DNA of 12,039 bases from Xanthomonas translucens pv. translucens DSM 18974 (lineage in GTDB: Bacteria > Pseudomonadota > Gammaproteobacteria > Xanthomonadales > Xanthomonadaceae): contig NZ_CAPJ01000413.1 of NCBI RefSeq assembly GCF_000331775.1, positions 1-12,039 of the forward strand. The letters are read 5' to 3'. Below are positions 1 through 7,804 of this stretch, in pieces (the first letter of the stretch is position 1; each line of letters begins with the position of its first letter). The notes below the pieces were generated by a model. The model did no database searches. It had not been told where the DNA came from and was given only the letters and a program-made list of their open reading frames with translations. Both the position numbers and the translations under genes were made by a program.

Positions 1-48
1 TTGCATCAAATCGCTTGACATCGAGATTCCCCGGGACATGATCCTGCC

Positions 49-160
49 GTCCCGAGTCCCGAGTCCCGAGTCCCGAGTCCCGAGTCCCGAGTCCCGAGTC
101 CCGAGTCCCGAGTCCCGAGTCCCGAGTCCCGAGTCCCGAGTCCCGAGTCCCGAGTCCCGT
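49..160. repeat. Tandem heptamer array, (GAGTCCC)15
   Basis: Fifteen uninterrupted perfect copies of the 7-mer GAGTCCC occupy 54-158, with partial copies at both ends (GTCCC at 49-53, GT at 159-160). Read in the direction of ppx, the unit is GGGACTC and begins 5 bases after the ppx stop codon. Because 7 is not a multiple of 3, the array is open in all frames with a 21-base period (Arg-Asp-Ser-Gly-Leu-Gly-Thr on the minus strand). This creates spurious open frames on both strands. The unit does not pair with itself within one strand, so it is not a terminator hairpin. A second, 5-copy array lies at 9789-9823. Perfect short tandem repeats of this kind usually vary in copy number by slippage; that is inference here. 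Confidence 0.97.
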
Positions 161-163
161 CAG

Positions 164-1687
164 TCAAGCCACAAACGGCCGGAAATTGATCCCCAATCCC
201 GCCATGCCCTCGACCTCGCCGATCAGGTCGGCGCGCTGCAGCGGCCGCGCTTCGATCCACGGCTGCGACAGGATCAGGTGCAGGTCGTCGCCGCTGGCCT
301 TCAGGTCCAGCGACGGAATCGGCTCGGATTCGTGCGCGCGGTGCAGCAGCACCGCCAGCCGCAGCAGCGCGGCCTTGCGCCTGGCGCTGAGCAGCAGGCG
401 GTCGGGCAGGGCGTCGAACGCGGTCTTGGACACGTTGCGGCGATGGGTGCGCACCAGCGTCGCCAACACCTGCTGCTCCTGCCGCGAGAAACCGGCGATA
501 TCGGAGTGCTCGAGCACGTAGGCGCCGTGCACGTGGTACTGGCTGTGCGCGATGGCCTGGCCGAGCTCGTGCAGGCGCGCGGCCCAGCCGAGCATGCGCC
601 CGTCGTCGGCATCCAGCGCCCAATCGGTGGCGACCTGTTCGAACAGCGCCATCGCGGTGGCTTCCACGCGCGCGGCCTGCGCCTCGTCGATGCCGTAGCG
701 CTGGGTGAGCGCGGCGATCGCGGTCTCGCGCGGATCGTTCTCGCCGCCGCGGCCGAGCATGTCGTACAGGATGCCTTCGCGCATGGCCGCCTTGCTCACC
801 ATCAGGCGCTGCAGGCCCAGTGCCTGGAACGCGGCCTCCAGCACTAGCACGCCGCCGGCGATGATCGGCCGGCGGTCGGCGGACAGGCCGGGCAGGTCGA
901 TGTCCTCGATGCGCTTGGCCAGCAGCAGGCGTTCGCGCAGCAGCGGCAGCGCCTCGGCGGTGATCGCGCCCTTGGTCAGCTTCATCGCCGCGCAGATCTC
1001 GCCGATCGCCTTGTGCGTGCCCGACGAGCCCAGTGCCTCGTCCCAGCCCAGCGTGCGGTACAGCCCGGCGAACTGCTGGAACTCGGCGCCGATCTCGGTC
1101 AGCGCGTCCTTCCATTTCTTCTTCGACAGCTTGCCGCCGGGGAAGAAGCGCCGCGTGCTGGCGATGCAGCCGGCCTGCAGGCTTTCGCGTTCCAGGGTCT
1201 GGAACCCGCGGCCGATGATGAATTCGGTGGAGCCGCCGCCGATGTCGATCACCAGCCGGCGCTGGTCCGGCTTGGGCGGTTGCGCATGCGCCACGCCCAG
1301 GTAGATCAGGCGCGCTTCCTCGCGGCCGCTGACCACTTCGATCGGATGGCCGAGCGCGGTTTCGCCGGGGATCAGGAACGCCTGCGGCGAGCGCAGCTGG
1401 CGCACGGTGTTGGTGGCCAGCGCGCGCACGTGCAGCGACGGCACGTCGCGGATGCGCTGGCCGAAGCGCGCCAGGCATTCCAGCGCGCGTTGCCGCGCTT
1501 CGGCCGACAGCCCGCCCTTGTTGTCCAGGCCGTCGGCCATGCGCACGGTCTCGCGCAGGCGGTCCACCACCCGCAACTGTCCGAGTTGATAGCGCGCCAC
1601 GACCATGTGGAAACTGTTGGAACCCAGGTCGATGGCGGCCAGTAGGTCGCCATCGCGCAACGGCGTGTACGGGGAGATGGAAGGCAT
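164..1687 (-). CDS. ppx: Exopolyphosphatase, Ppx/GppA family
   Basis: Releases terminal phosphate from long-chain inorganic polyphosphate in the cytoplasm, opposing Ppk. The 507-residue product is close to the usual Ppx length of about 500. It carries the two phosphate-binding loops of the ASKHA fold: D20-LGSNS near the N terminus, and DIGGGSTE at 148-155. Between them is SGREEARLIYLG (about 120-131), whose acidic residues match the catalytic Glu region. The C-terminal half has an HD-like helical region with HELG and a His-rich stretch (around residues 330-380). I chose the ATG at 1687 (MPSISP). An in-frame ATG at 1726 would add 13 residues but sits in a hairpin, and neither start has a clear Shine-Dalgarno sequence. 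The gene is last in the phoB-phoR-ppk-ppx series, 59 bases after ppk. GppA is the alternative; the direct linkage to ppk favours Ppx. Confidence 0.95.
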   Translation of the reverse strand: MPSISPYTPLRDGDLLAAIDLGSNSFHMVVARYQLGQLRVVDRLRETVRMADGLDNKGGLSAEARQRALECLARFGQRIRDVPSLHVRALATNTVRQLRSPQAFLIPGETALGHPIEVVSGREEARLIYLGVAHAQPPKPDQRRLVIDIGGGSTEFIIGRGFQTLERESLQAGCIASTRRFFPGGKLSKKKWKDALTEIGAEFQQFAGLYRTLGWDEALGSSGTHKAIGEICAAMKLTKGAITAEALPLLRERLLLAKRIEDIDLPGLSADRRPIIAGGVLVLEAAFQALGLQRLMVSKAAMREGILYDMLGRGGENDPRETAIAALTQRYGIDEAQAARVEATAMALFEQVATDWALDADDGRMLGWAARLHELGQAIAHSQYHVHGAYVLEHSDIAGFSRQEQQVLATLVRTHRRNVSKTAFDALPDRLLLSARRKAALLRLAVLLHRAHESEPIPSLDLKASGDDLHLILSQPWIEARPLQRADLIGEVEGMAGLGINFRPFVA

Positions 1688-1717
1688 GGGCGGAATGGTA
1701 GCCGATGCACGGCGGAT

Positions 1718-1741
1718 GCCGCCCATCGGCGCGCGGGCGGC
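1718..1741 (-). promoter_or_regulatory. Hairpin between ppk and ppx
   Basis: A perfect 7-bp inverted repeat (GCCGCCC at 1718-1724, GGGCGGC at 1735-1741) with a 10-base loop lies in the 59-base gap between the ppk stop and the ppx start. It has no T tract, so it is not an ordinary terminator. It overlaps the alternative upstream ppx ATG at 1726. It could lower ppx expression relative to ppk or protect the ppk 3' end; that role is inference, and GC-rich DNA forms such repeats by chance. Confidence 0.35.
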
Positions 1742-1746
1742 GTGGC

Positions 1747-3843
1747 TCAGAGTCCGTCGAGCAGGGTCAGCTGCGCCGAATGCAGCGGCTGGTCCTGGCC
1801 CGGCGCCAGCTTGCGGTAGCTGCCGCTGGCATCCAGTTCCCACGCGTTGGCATTGTCGGCCAGATAGTTCTGCAGCACCTCGCGATGGATCCGCTTGAGC
1901 AGGTCCGGATCCAGGATCGGGAAGCAGGTCTCCACGCGCCGCAGCAGGTTGCGCTCCAGCCAGTCGGCGCTGGCGCAGAACAGCTCCGGCGCGCCGTCGT
2001 TGCCGAACCAGTAGACGCGGCTGTGCTCGAGGAAGCGGCCGACGATCGAGCGTACCCGGATGTTCTCCGACACGCCCGGCACGCCGGGGCGCAGCGTGCA
2101 CGCGCCGCGCACGATCAGGTCGATCTTGACCCCGGCCTGCGAGGCCGCGTACAGCGCGCGGATCACCTGCGGCTCGTTGAGCGCGTTCATCTTGGCGATG
2201 ATGCGGCCCGGGCGCCCGGCCAGGGCCAGCTTGGTCTCGCGCTCGATCCGGTGCAGCAGACCCGGGTGCAGGGTGAACGGCGATTGCAGCAGGCGCTTGA
2301 GGCGGATCTTCGGGGCAAGCCCGGACAGCTGCTGGAACAGCAGGTGCACGTCGTTGCAGATGTCGGCGTCGGCGGTGATCAGGCTCAGGTCGGTGTAGGC
2401 GCGCGCGGTGCCGCTGTGGTAGTTGCCGGTACCCAGGTGCACGTAGCGGCGCAGCTTGCGGCCCTCGCGGCGCACGATCAGCAGCATCTTGGCGTGGGTC
2501 TTGTAGCCGACCACGCCGTACACCACCTGCACGCCGGCTTCCTGCAGGCGATCGGCCAGGCCCAGATTGGCTTCCTCGTCGAAGCGCGCGCGCAGCTCGA
2601 CCACCACGGTCACGTCCTTGCCGTTGCGCGCGGCCAGCACCAGCGCATCGACGATGCCCGAGTCCTTGCCGGTGCGGTACAGGGTCTGCTTGATCGCCAG
2701 CACCTGCGGGTCCACCGCGGCCTGCTTGATCAGGTCCAGCACCGCGGTGAACGCATCGAACGGGTGGTGCAGCAGGATGTCGCCAGCAGCGGCGATCTCG
2801 AAGATGCCTTCGCTGTCGCGCAGCGTGCGCGGATTCATCGGCGGGTACTTCAGCTCCGGGCGCTGCACCAGATCGTAGACCTGATTGACCCGGCTCAGAT
2901 TGACCGGGCCGTTGATGCGGTAGACCGCGTTCTCCGGCAATTCGAAGTTCTGCAGCAGGGTGCGCATGATCGACTTCGGGCAGTCCTCGGCGATCTCCAG
3001 CCGCACTGCCGGCCGGTAGCCGCGGTTGACCAGCTCGTCGCGCAGCGCCAGCGCCAGGTTCTCCACTTCCTCCTCGTCCACCACCAGTTCGGAATTGCGG
3101 GTCACGCGGAACTGGTAGGAGCCCATCACCTCCATGCCCGGGAACAGTTCGTCGACGAAGGTGGACAACACCGAGGACAGGAACACGAAGCTCTGTCCGC
3201 CCTCGGCCAGGCTTTCCGGCAGCTGGATGATGCGCGGCAGTGAGCGCGGCGCGCGCACGATCGCCAGGTGGCCGACGCGGCCGAACGCATCCACGCCCTT
3301 CAGCACCACCACGATGTTCAGCGACTTGTTGAGAATCTTCGGGAACGGATGCGCCGGGTCCAGGCCCAGCGGCGACAGCACCGGCATGATCTCGTTGCGG
3401 AAGTAGGCGCGCAGCCAGCGCTTCTGCCGCGCGTTCCAGCTGTTGCGGCCGAGCACGCCGATGCCGGCGTCCTTCAATGCCGGCCGCAGTACTTCGTTCC
3501 AGCAGCGGTACTGATGGTCGACCAACTGCGCGGCACGGTCGTGGATGGTGTTGAGGATCGCGCTCGAGCTCAGCCCGTCCGGCGCCGGCGGCAAGCCGAA
3601 CTCCAGCGCATGGCGCACGGTGGCGGCGCGGATCTCGAAGAACTCGTCGAGGTTGGTACAGGAGATGCACAGGAAGCGCAGCCGCTCCAGCAGCGGCACG
3701 CTCGGATCCTGCGCCTGCGCCAGCACGCGGAAATTGAAGTCCAGCTGCGACAGTTCGCGATTGAGATACAGCGACGGGTCGCGCAGCGGGTCGCTGGGAA
3801 CGTCCGGTGGCGGCGTGGGCGGCAAAGCGGCGGCGCGGGGCAT
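1747..3843 (-). CDS. ppk: Polyphosphate kinase 1
   Basis: Reversibly polymerises the gamma phosphate of ATP into inorganic polyphosphate through a phosphohistidine intermediate. The 698-residue length is normal for PPK1. The N-terminal domain opens with the typical YLNRELSQLDFN (about 26-37) and contains SCTNLDEFFEIR. The catalytic half shows IKQTLYRTG (384-392), VELRARFDEEAN and THAKMLLI, with H450 as the expected autophosphorylated His. HLGTGNYH follows, and later FLEHSRVYWFGN with H607. The 157-residue spacing H450-H607 equals that between the two essential His of the E. coli enzyme (H435, H592, from memory). The ATG at 3843 lies 11 bases after the phoR stop, which suggests one transcript and possibly translational coupling, since no strong Shine-Dalgarno is visible. 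Placement behind phoBR suggests Pho-regulon control. Confidence 0.97.
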   Translation of the reverse strand: MPRAAALPPTPPPDVPSDPLRDPSLYLNRELSQLDFNFRVLAQAQDPSVPLLERLRFLCISCTNLDEFFEIRAATVRHALEFGLPPAPDGLSSSAILNTIHDRAAQLVDHQYRCWNEVLRPALKDAGIGVLGRNSWNARQKRWLRAYFRNEIMPVLSPLGLDPAHPFPKILNKSLNIVVVLKGVDAFGRVGHLAIVRAPRSLPRIIQLPESLAEGGQSFVFLSSVLSTFVDELFPGMEVMGSYQFRVTRNSELVVDEEEVENLALALRDELVNRGYRPAVRLEIAEDCPKSIMRTLLQNFELPENAVYRINGPVNLSRVNQVYDLVQRPELKYPPMNPRTLRDSEGIFEIAAAGDILLHHPFDAFTAVLDLIKQAAVDPQVLAIKQTLYRTGKDSGIVDALVLAARNGKDVTVVVELRARFDEEANLGLADRLQEAGVQVVYGVVGYKTHAKMLLIVRREGRKLRRYVHLGTGNYHSGTARAYTDLSLITADADICNDVHLLFQQLSGLAPKIRLKRLLQSPFTLHPGLLHRIERETKLALAGRPGRIIAKMNALNEPQVIRALYAASQAGVKIDLIVRGACTLRPGVPGVSENIRVRSIVGRFLEHSRVYWFGNDGAPELFCASADWLERNLLRRVETCFPILDPDLLKRIHREVLQNYLADNANAWELDASGSYRKLAPGQDQPLHSAQLTLLDGL

Positions 3844-3854
3844 GGCGGTACTCG

Positions 3855-5180
3855 TTAGGCGGAGGTCAGGGTGGCACGGTCGCGCCGCGGATGCACGCGT
3901 CCGGCGCCGAAGTGGCAGGAGAACGTACTGCCCTTGCCGACTTCGCTTTCGATGTCCAGCCGCGCCTGGTGCAGGCCCAGCACATGCTTGACGATCGACA
4001 GCCCCAGCCCGGTGCCGCCGCTTTCGCGCGAACGGCTGCTGGACACGCGGTAGAAGCGCTCGGTGATGCGCGGCAGGTGGTGCGACGGGATGCCGTAGCC
4101 GCTGTCGCGCACCGACAGCACCGCGCCGTCGCCTTCGCGGGCGAAGGTGATGCTGACCGAGCCGCCGGCAGCGGTGTAGCGCACTGCGTTGGTGACCAGG
4201 TTGGAGAATGCGCTGTGCAATTCCTTGTTGGAGCCGACCAGATCCAGATCGGCCTCGTCGTGCACCTCGATGCGGTGCCGGCCCTGGCTATGCGCCTCGG
4301 CCTCGCGGCGCAGCGTGGCCAGCATCGGCGCCATCGCGATGGTCTCTTCGTTGGCGTGTTCCTGCGATTCCAGCCGCGACAGGGTCAGCAGGTCTTCGAC
4401 CAGCTGGGTCATGCGCTGCGACTGCTTGCGCATTTCGGCGATCATCGGCCCGGAATCGGGGAAATCCTCCGGGTCGAGCATGTCCAGATAGCCGTGCACC
4501 ACGGTCAGCGGGGTGCGCAGTTCGTGCGAGACGTTGGCGACGAAGTCGCGGCGCACTTGCTCCAGCTGCAGCAGCTTGCTGACGTCGCGCGCGACCAGCA
4601 GCCAGTAATCGTCGGAGTAGGGAATCAGGCGCAGGTTCAGGCGCAGCCGGTCGTCGATCGGCGACGGCATGTCCAGCATCGGTTCGGCGTTGCGGCCACC
4701 GGCCAGCCAGTGCGCCAGCGGCATCGGCTGCAGGCGTTCCACCACCGGCACGTTCAGGTCGCCGGGGTGGCGCAGGCCGAGCAGGGTGCTGGCGGCTTCG
4801 TTGAACCACTGGATGCGCTGGCTGTTGCGGTCCACCACCACCACCGCGTCGGGCAGCGCGGCGGCAGCGCCGCGGTAGGCGCGCAGCATGTCCAGCAGGC
4901 GCCGCTTGCGCGTGCGCATTTCCGCCTGGCTGCGGTACAGCAGCCGGTCCAGCTCGTTCCACACGCCGGTGCTGGCCGGCGGTTCCCAGCGCTGGCGCGC
5001 GGTCAGCCGGCGCAGCACGCTGCGCAGGCGCCAGTAGTGCCAACCCATCACCGCCAGCGAGGTGAGGGTCAGCCCCATCCACACGTGACCGCCGATCCAG
5101 CCGGCCAGCACCGCCAGCAGCAGCAGCGCGGCGAGGGTGCCGAGGGTCTTGAACCAGGCGTAACGCATGTGGCGGGGCAT
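3855..5180 (-). CDS. phoR: Phosphate regulon sensor histidine kinase PhoR
   Basis: Membrane-bound sensor kinase that phosphorylates PhoB under phosphate limitation and dephosphorylates it when phosphate is plentiful. Numbering from the ATG at 5180 (441 residues): two hydrophobic segments at about 10-26 and 31-47 with almost no periplasmic loop, as in E. coli PhoR. A PAS-like sensor region covers about 103-200. The dimerisation/phosphoacceptor box is FVANVSHELRTPL with H219. An HATPase domain has N box NLVTNAVRYT (327-336), G1 DSGYGI (359-364) and G2 GGTGLGL (388-394). The start is uncertain: a TTG at 5201 adds 7 residues and an ATG at 5168 removes 4. None has a convincing ribosome site; I chose 5180 because it is the first ATG and keeps both membrane segments. 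The gene follows phoB by 67 bases and precedes ppk by 11. Confidence 0.95.
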   Translation of the reverse strand: MPRHMRYAWFKTLGTLAALLLLAVLAGWIGGHVWMGLTLTSLAVMGWHYWRLRSVLRRLTARQRWEPPASTGVWNELDRLLYRSQAEMRTRKRRLLDMLRAYRGAAAALPDAVVVVDRNSQRIQWFNEAASTLLGLRHPGDLNVPVVERLQPMPLAHWLAGGRNAEPMLDMPSPIDDRLRLNLRLIPYSDDYWLLVARDVSKLLQLEQVRRDFVANVSHELRTPLTVVHGYLDMLDPEDFPDSGPMIAEMRKQSQRMTQLVEDLLTLSRLESQEHANEETIAMAPMLATLRREAEAHSQGRHRIEVHDEADLDLVGSNKELHSAFSNLVTNAVRYTAAGGSVSITFAREGDGAVLSVRDSGYGIPSHHLPRITERFYRVSSSRSRESGGTGLGLSIVKHVLGLHQARLDIESEVGKGSTFSCHFGAGRVHPRRDRATLTSA

Positions 5181-5247
5181 CGGAAGCGCGCTCTGTCGCA
5201 ATGGATCGTGTCCGTCGTGCGCCGGTTATGGCAGGCGCAGCCGTCAT

Positions 5248-5937
5248 TCAGATGGACGAGGAGAAGCGGTAGCCGGAGCCACGCACCGTCTGCACCATGT
5301 TCTCCACCGCGAACGGTTCCAGGGTCTTGCGCAGCCGGCGGATGTGCACGTCGATGGTGCGCTCCTCGACATAGACGCTGCCGCCCCACACGTGGTCGAG
5401 CAGCTGTGCGCGGCTGTAGACGCGCTCGGGATGGGTCATGAAGAAATGCAGCAGGCGGTATTCGGTGGGGCCGATCGGCACCGGCGCGTCGCCGGCGAAC
5501 ACGCGGTGCGCGGCGCCGTCGATGCGCAGGCTGCCGACCGAGACGCTGCCGTCTTCGTCGTCGTCGCGGGTACGCCGCATCACCGCGCGGATCCGCGCCA
5601 GCAGCTCGCGTGCCGAGAACGGCTTGACCACGTAGTCGTCGACCCCGGCCTCCAGGCCGCCGACGCGGTCGTTCTCTTCGCCGCGTGCGGTGAGCATGAT
5701 GATCGGCACCTCGCGGGTCATCGCGTCCTTGCGCCAGCGCCGGGCCAGTTCCAGGCCGCTGGTGCCGGGCAGCATCCAGTCCAGCAGGATCAGGTCGGGG
5801 ACGCGATCGGCGATGGAGGTCTGCGCTTCCCGCGCGTCGCCGGCGTGGACCGGTTCGAAGTCGCCCTTGCGCAGGGCGAACGCCACCATGTCGCGGATGG
5901 CGGGTTCGTCGTCGACGATCAGGATGCGTTTCTGCAC
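5248..5937 (-). CDS. phoB: Phosphate regulon response regulator PhoB
   Basis: OmpR/PhoB-class transcription factor that binds Pho boxes when phosphorylated by PhoR. The 229-residue product has the usual family length. The receiver domain (about 1-125) has the acidic pair D10/D11, phosphoacceptor D53 in LLDWMLPG, T83 in MLTARG and K105 in VVKPFS. The C-terminal winged helix (about 130-229) includes PTEYRLLHFF, SRAQLLDHVWG and the recognition helix region EERTIDVHIRRLRKTL, ending in VRGSGYRF. The only start that keeps the conserved N terminus (QKRILIVDDE) is a GTG at 5935-5937, and no Shine-Dalgarno is visible upstream of it. The gene heads the minus-strand series phoB-phoR-ppk-ppx. A degenerate Pho-box-like motif lies 39-67 bases upstream, compatible with autoregulation. 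Confidence 0.97.
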   Translation of the reverse strand: MQKRILIVDDEPAIRDMVAFALRKGDFEPVHAGDAREAQTSIADRVPDLILLDWMLPGTSGLELARRWRKDAMTREVPIIMLTARGEENDRVGGLEAGVDDYVVKPFSARELLARIRAVMRRTRDDDEDGSVSVGSLRIDGAAHRVFAGDAPVPIGPTEYRLLHFFMTHPERVYSRAQLLDHVWGGSVYVEERTIDVHIRRLRKTLEPFAVENMVQTVRGSGYRFSSSI

Positions 5938-5975
5938 GACGGCACCGTGGGACTGGGAGGAGAAGCCGCCAGTAG

Positions 5976-6004
5976 ACTACGGTTTTATTACTATTCGATG
6001 ACCA
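5976..6004 (-). promoter_or_regulatory. Candidate degenerate Pho box upstream of phoB
   Basis: Read on the minus strand, three 7-mers occur at exactly 11-base spacing: TGGTCAT (6004-5998), TAGTAAT (5993-5987) and CCGTAGT (5982-5976). The 4-base spacers are CGAA and AAAA. The classical Pho box is a direct repeat of CTGTCAT every 11 bases with an A/T-rich spacer. The first unit matches 5 of 7 positions and the other two match 4 of 7 each, sharing the central GT. The element lies in the only A/T-rich patch of the 82-base gap between the M48 gene and phoB, where a phoB promoter is expected. The match is weak by sequence and rests mainly on period and position. Confidence 0.4.
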
Positions 6005-6019
6005 CCGCCACATTGCGTT

Positions 6020-7663
6020 TCACCGCTGTTTCACATCCGGATCCTGTACGCCCTGGCGGCGCAGTTCCAATACTGTCGGGGTGATCGCGGCGACACGCGC
6101 ATCGATGCGCGCGCGCGCCACGTAGTCGAGGTCGTCGCGCTTCTTCAGATTGTTCAGCTGGATCAGCGCCTGCTCGGGGCGTCCGTTCAGGTAGGCGGCT
6201 TCGGCATAGGCTTCGCCGGCGCGGTTGCTGTCGCCGGCCAGCTCGCAGGCACGGGCGAAGGTGCGCTGGAACACCGGATCGTCGGCGGCCGCGCTCAGCA
6301 GCGGGCGCAGCACCGCCTGCGCGCGCTGCCCGGCGGCACGGCCGCCTTGCTCGTTCAGCGCCGTGGCATAGGTCAGCGCCACCGCGCGGTTGCTCGGCAG
6401 GCGCTTGAGCAGGGCGTCGAAACGCGGGTTGGCCTGCTGGCTGCGGCCGTTGCGCGATTCAGCCTCGGCCACCGCCAGACTCAGCCACCAGCTGTCTGGG
6501 TGCGCCTTCAGCAGCTCTTCCAGGGTCTGCATGCCGTCCTGCGGGCTGCCGCCGCCGCGCAGCCGGGCCAGCGCCAGGCCGTAGCGCTGGGCGTCGCTGA
6601 GGCCCTGCTTGCTGCCCTGGCGCAGGCCCTCGTACTCGCGCACCGCATCTGCCGGGGTATTGGCACTGAGCACGCGCAGGCGCTCGCGGGCCCACTCGAA
6701 CTGGCCGCTGGCGCCGCGCGCATAGGTCTCGAACGGCAGTTGCAGGCGCCCGGGCAGCAACGGATTGCCGGGTGCGCCCAGCGGCTGGCTCAGCGACACG
6801 TCGTTGGGATCGACCCGCTCCTGCAAGCTGCCGCCAGGTACGCTGGTGGTCAGCGTCACCGTGTTCTTCTTCATCTGTTCGGCGCGCTGCCGCGCCTCGC
6901 TGATGCGGGTGCTGGTGACCGGGTGGGTCATCAGGTAGTCGGGGGTGCTGTAGCCGCCCTGATTGCCGCGCATCGCCAGCGACATGCGCTCGAAGAAGCC
7001 GGCCATCGCGTCCACGTCGTAACCGCTGCGCGCCAGGGTGCGGATGCCCAGGCGGTCGGCCTCCGATTCGTTGGAGCGGGTGTAGTCGATCTGGCGCTGC
7101 TGCATCAGCCCCAGGCCGCTGGCGATCGCCGCCTGGGTGGCGTCGCCGCTGGAGCGGCCGCCGGCCTGCTGCGCGGCGACCACCGCGGCGAGCATGCCGA
7201 GCAGGATCGGCACCTGGTCGCGCTGCGCCCGCTCCACCCCGCGCAGCACGTGCTGCTGGGTGATGTGCGCGATTTCGTGCGACAGCACCGCGGCCACTTC
7301 GTCCTCGCGCTCGGCGGTCAGCACCAGTCCGGCGTTGACCGCGACATAGCCGCCCAGCGTGGCGAAGGCGTTGATCTGGCGGTCGCGCAGCATGAAGAAC
7401 GTGTACTTCTGCTGCGGCTGGTCGCTGTTGGCGCCGAGCCGGGTGCCCATGGTCTGCAGCCAGTCGTCGATCAGCGGGTCTTCGAGCACGTAGCCGTAGT
7501 TGCGCAGCTCGGCCAGCATCATCTTGCCGTACTCGGCCTGGCGCGCCGGGGTCAGCAGCTCGCCGGCCGAGGAGCCGATGTCCGGCAGCTTGTTCTCCTG
7601 CGCCGGCGCGATGGCGGCGGCGGTAGCCAGGGTGATCGCGAAGGCAAGCGGCAGCGGGCGCAA
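6020..7663 (-). CDS. bepA: Secreted M48 metalloprotease with C-terminal TPR-like repeats, BepA-like
   Basis: Zinc metallopeptidase of the periplasm; the BepA (YfgC) group monitors assembly of outer-membrane beta-barrel proteins and LptD, acting as chaperone or degrading stalled substrates. The 547-residue product opens with a hydrophobic signal peptide, likely cut near APA-QE (residues 20-22). The M48 domain has the zinc motif HEIAH (129-133), the third ligand in NESEAD (E201) and the M48-typical THPVTSTR (H247). Residues about 320-520 are Ala/Leu-rich helical repeats of TPR type. The start is a TTG at 7661-7663: GGAG sits 6 bases upstream, and the signal peptide begins there. An open frame reaches 8059 but runs antisense through the glutaredoxin gene. 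The product is somewhat longer than E. coli BepA (about 487 residues), so orthology is likely but not proven. It is divergent from grxC and 82 bases upstream of phoB. Confidence 0.9.
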   Translation of the reverse strand: MRPLPLAFAITLATAAAIAPAQENKLPDIGSSAGELLTPARQAEYGKMMLAELRNYGYVLEDPLIDDWLQTMGTRLGANSDQPQQKYTFFMLRDRQINAFATLGGYVAVNAGLVLTAEREDEVAAVLSHEIAHITQQHVLRGVERAQRDQVPILLGMLAAVVAAQQAGGRSSGDATQAAIASGLGLMQQRQIDYTRSNESEADRLGIRTLARSGYDVDAMAGFFERMSLAMRGNQGGYSTPDYLMTHPVTSTRISEARQRAEQMKKNTVTLTTSVPGGSLQERVDPNDVSLSQPLGAPGNPLLPGRLQLPFETYARGASGQFEWARERLRVLSANTPADAVREYEGLRQGSKQGLSDAQRYGLALARLRGGGSPQDGMQTLEELLKAHPDSWWLSLAVAEAESRNGRSQQANPRFDALLKRLPSNRAVALTYATALNEQGGRAAGQRAQAVLRPLLSAAADDPVFQRTFARACELAGDSNRAGEAYAEAAYLNGRPEQALIQLNNLKKRDDLDYVARARIDARVAAITPTVLELRRQGVQDPDVKQR

Positions 7664-7741
7664 GTGAGGCTCCAGGGCAGGGCGGGGGCCGCGGCGGCGG
7701 CGGGTGAATCCAGGGTGATCTGCAGTGTTGCGGCAGCGGAC

Positions 7742-7770
7742 TCGAAAATCCAGCTGGCCGCTACCATAGT
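7742..7770 (+). promoter_or_regulatory. Possible sigma-70 promoter for the glutaredoxin gene
   Basis: TCGAAA (7742-7747, 4 of 6 to TTGACA) and CATAGT (7765-7770, 4 of 6 to TATAAT) are 17 bases apart. They lie 35 bases upstream of the GTG start, in the 141-base divergent region between the M48 gene and grxC. The hexamers are weak but the spacing is ideal and this is the A/T-richest part of the gap. I saw no convincing promoter for the opposite-strand M48 gene. Confidence 0.3.
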
Positions 7771-7804
7771 GCGCTTGGACCCCTTTTCCTGCCCGGAGTT
7801 TCCT

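Noticed and set aside
54..158. CRISPR array
   Set aside because: The units are 7 bases with no spacers and there are no cas genes; it is a simple tandem repeat.
6..1478. 490-codon minus-strand frame overlapping ppx and the heptamer array
   Set aside because: Out of frame with ppx, low-complexity Arg/Ala/Pro composition, and extended by the stop-free repeat. It is a shadow.
1705..3243. Long plus-strand frame antisense to ppk
   Set aside because: Typical antisense open frame of GC-rich coding DNA; rich in His, Gln and Val with no domain. The strong Ppk motifs are on the other strand.
164..3670. Single minus-strand open frame that could be read as a Ppk-Ppx fusion
   Set aside because: Only its last 507 codons encode Ppx. 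The part overlapping ppk is in a different frame from the real Ppk, and its translation is Arg/Ala/Gly-rich noise.
3807..5441. 544-codon plus-strand frame antisense to phoR and phoB
   Set aside because: Antisense shadow with no motif, covering two well-supported genes and their spacer.
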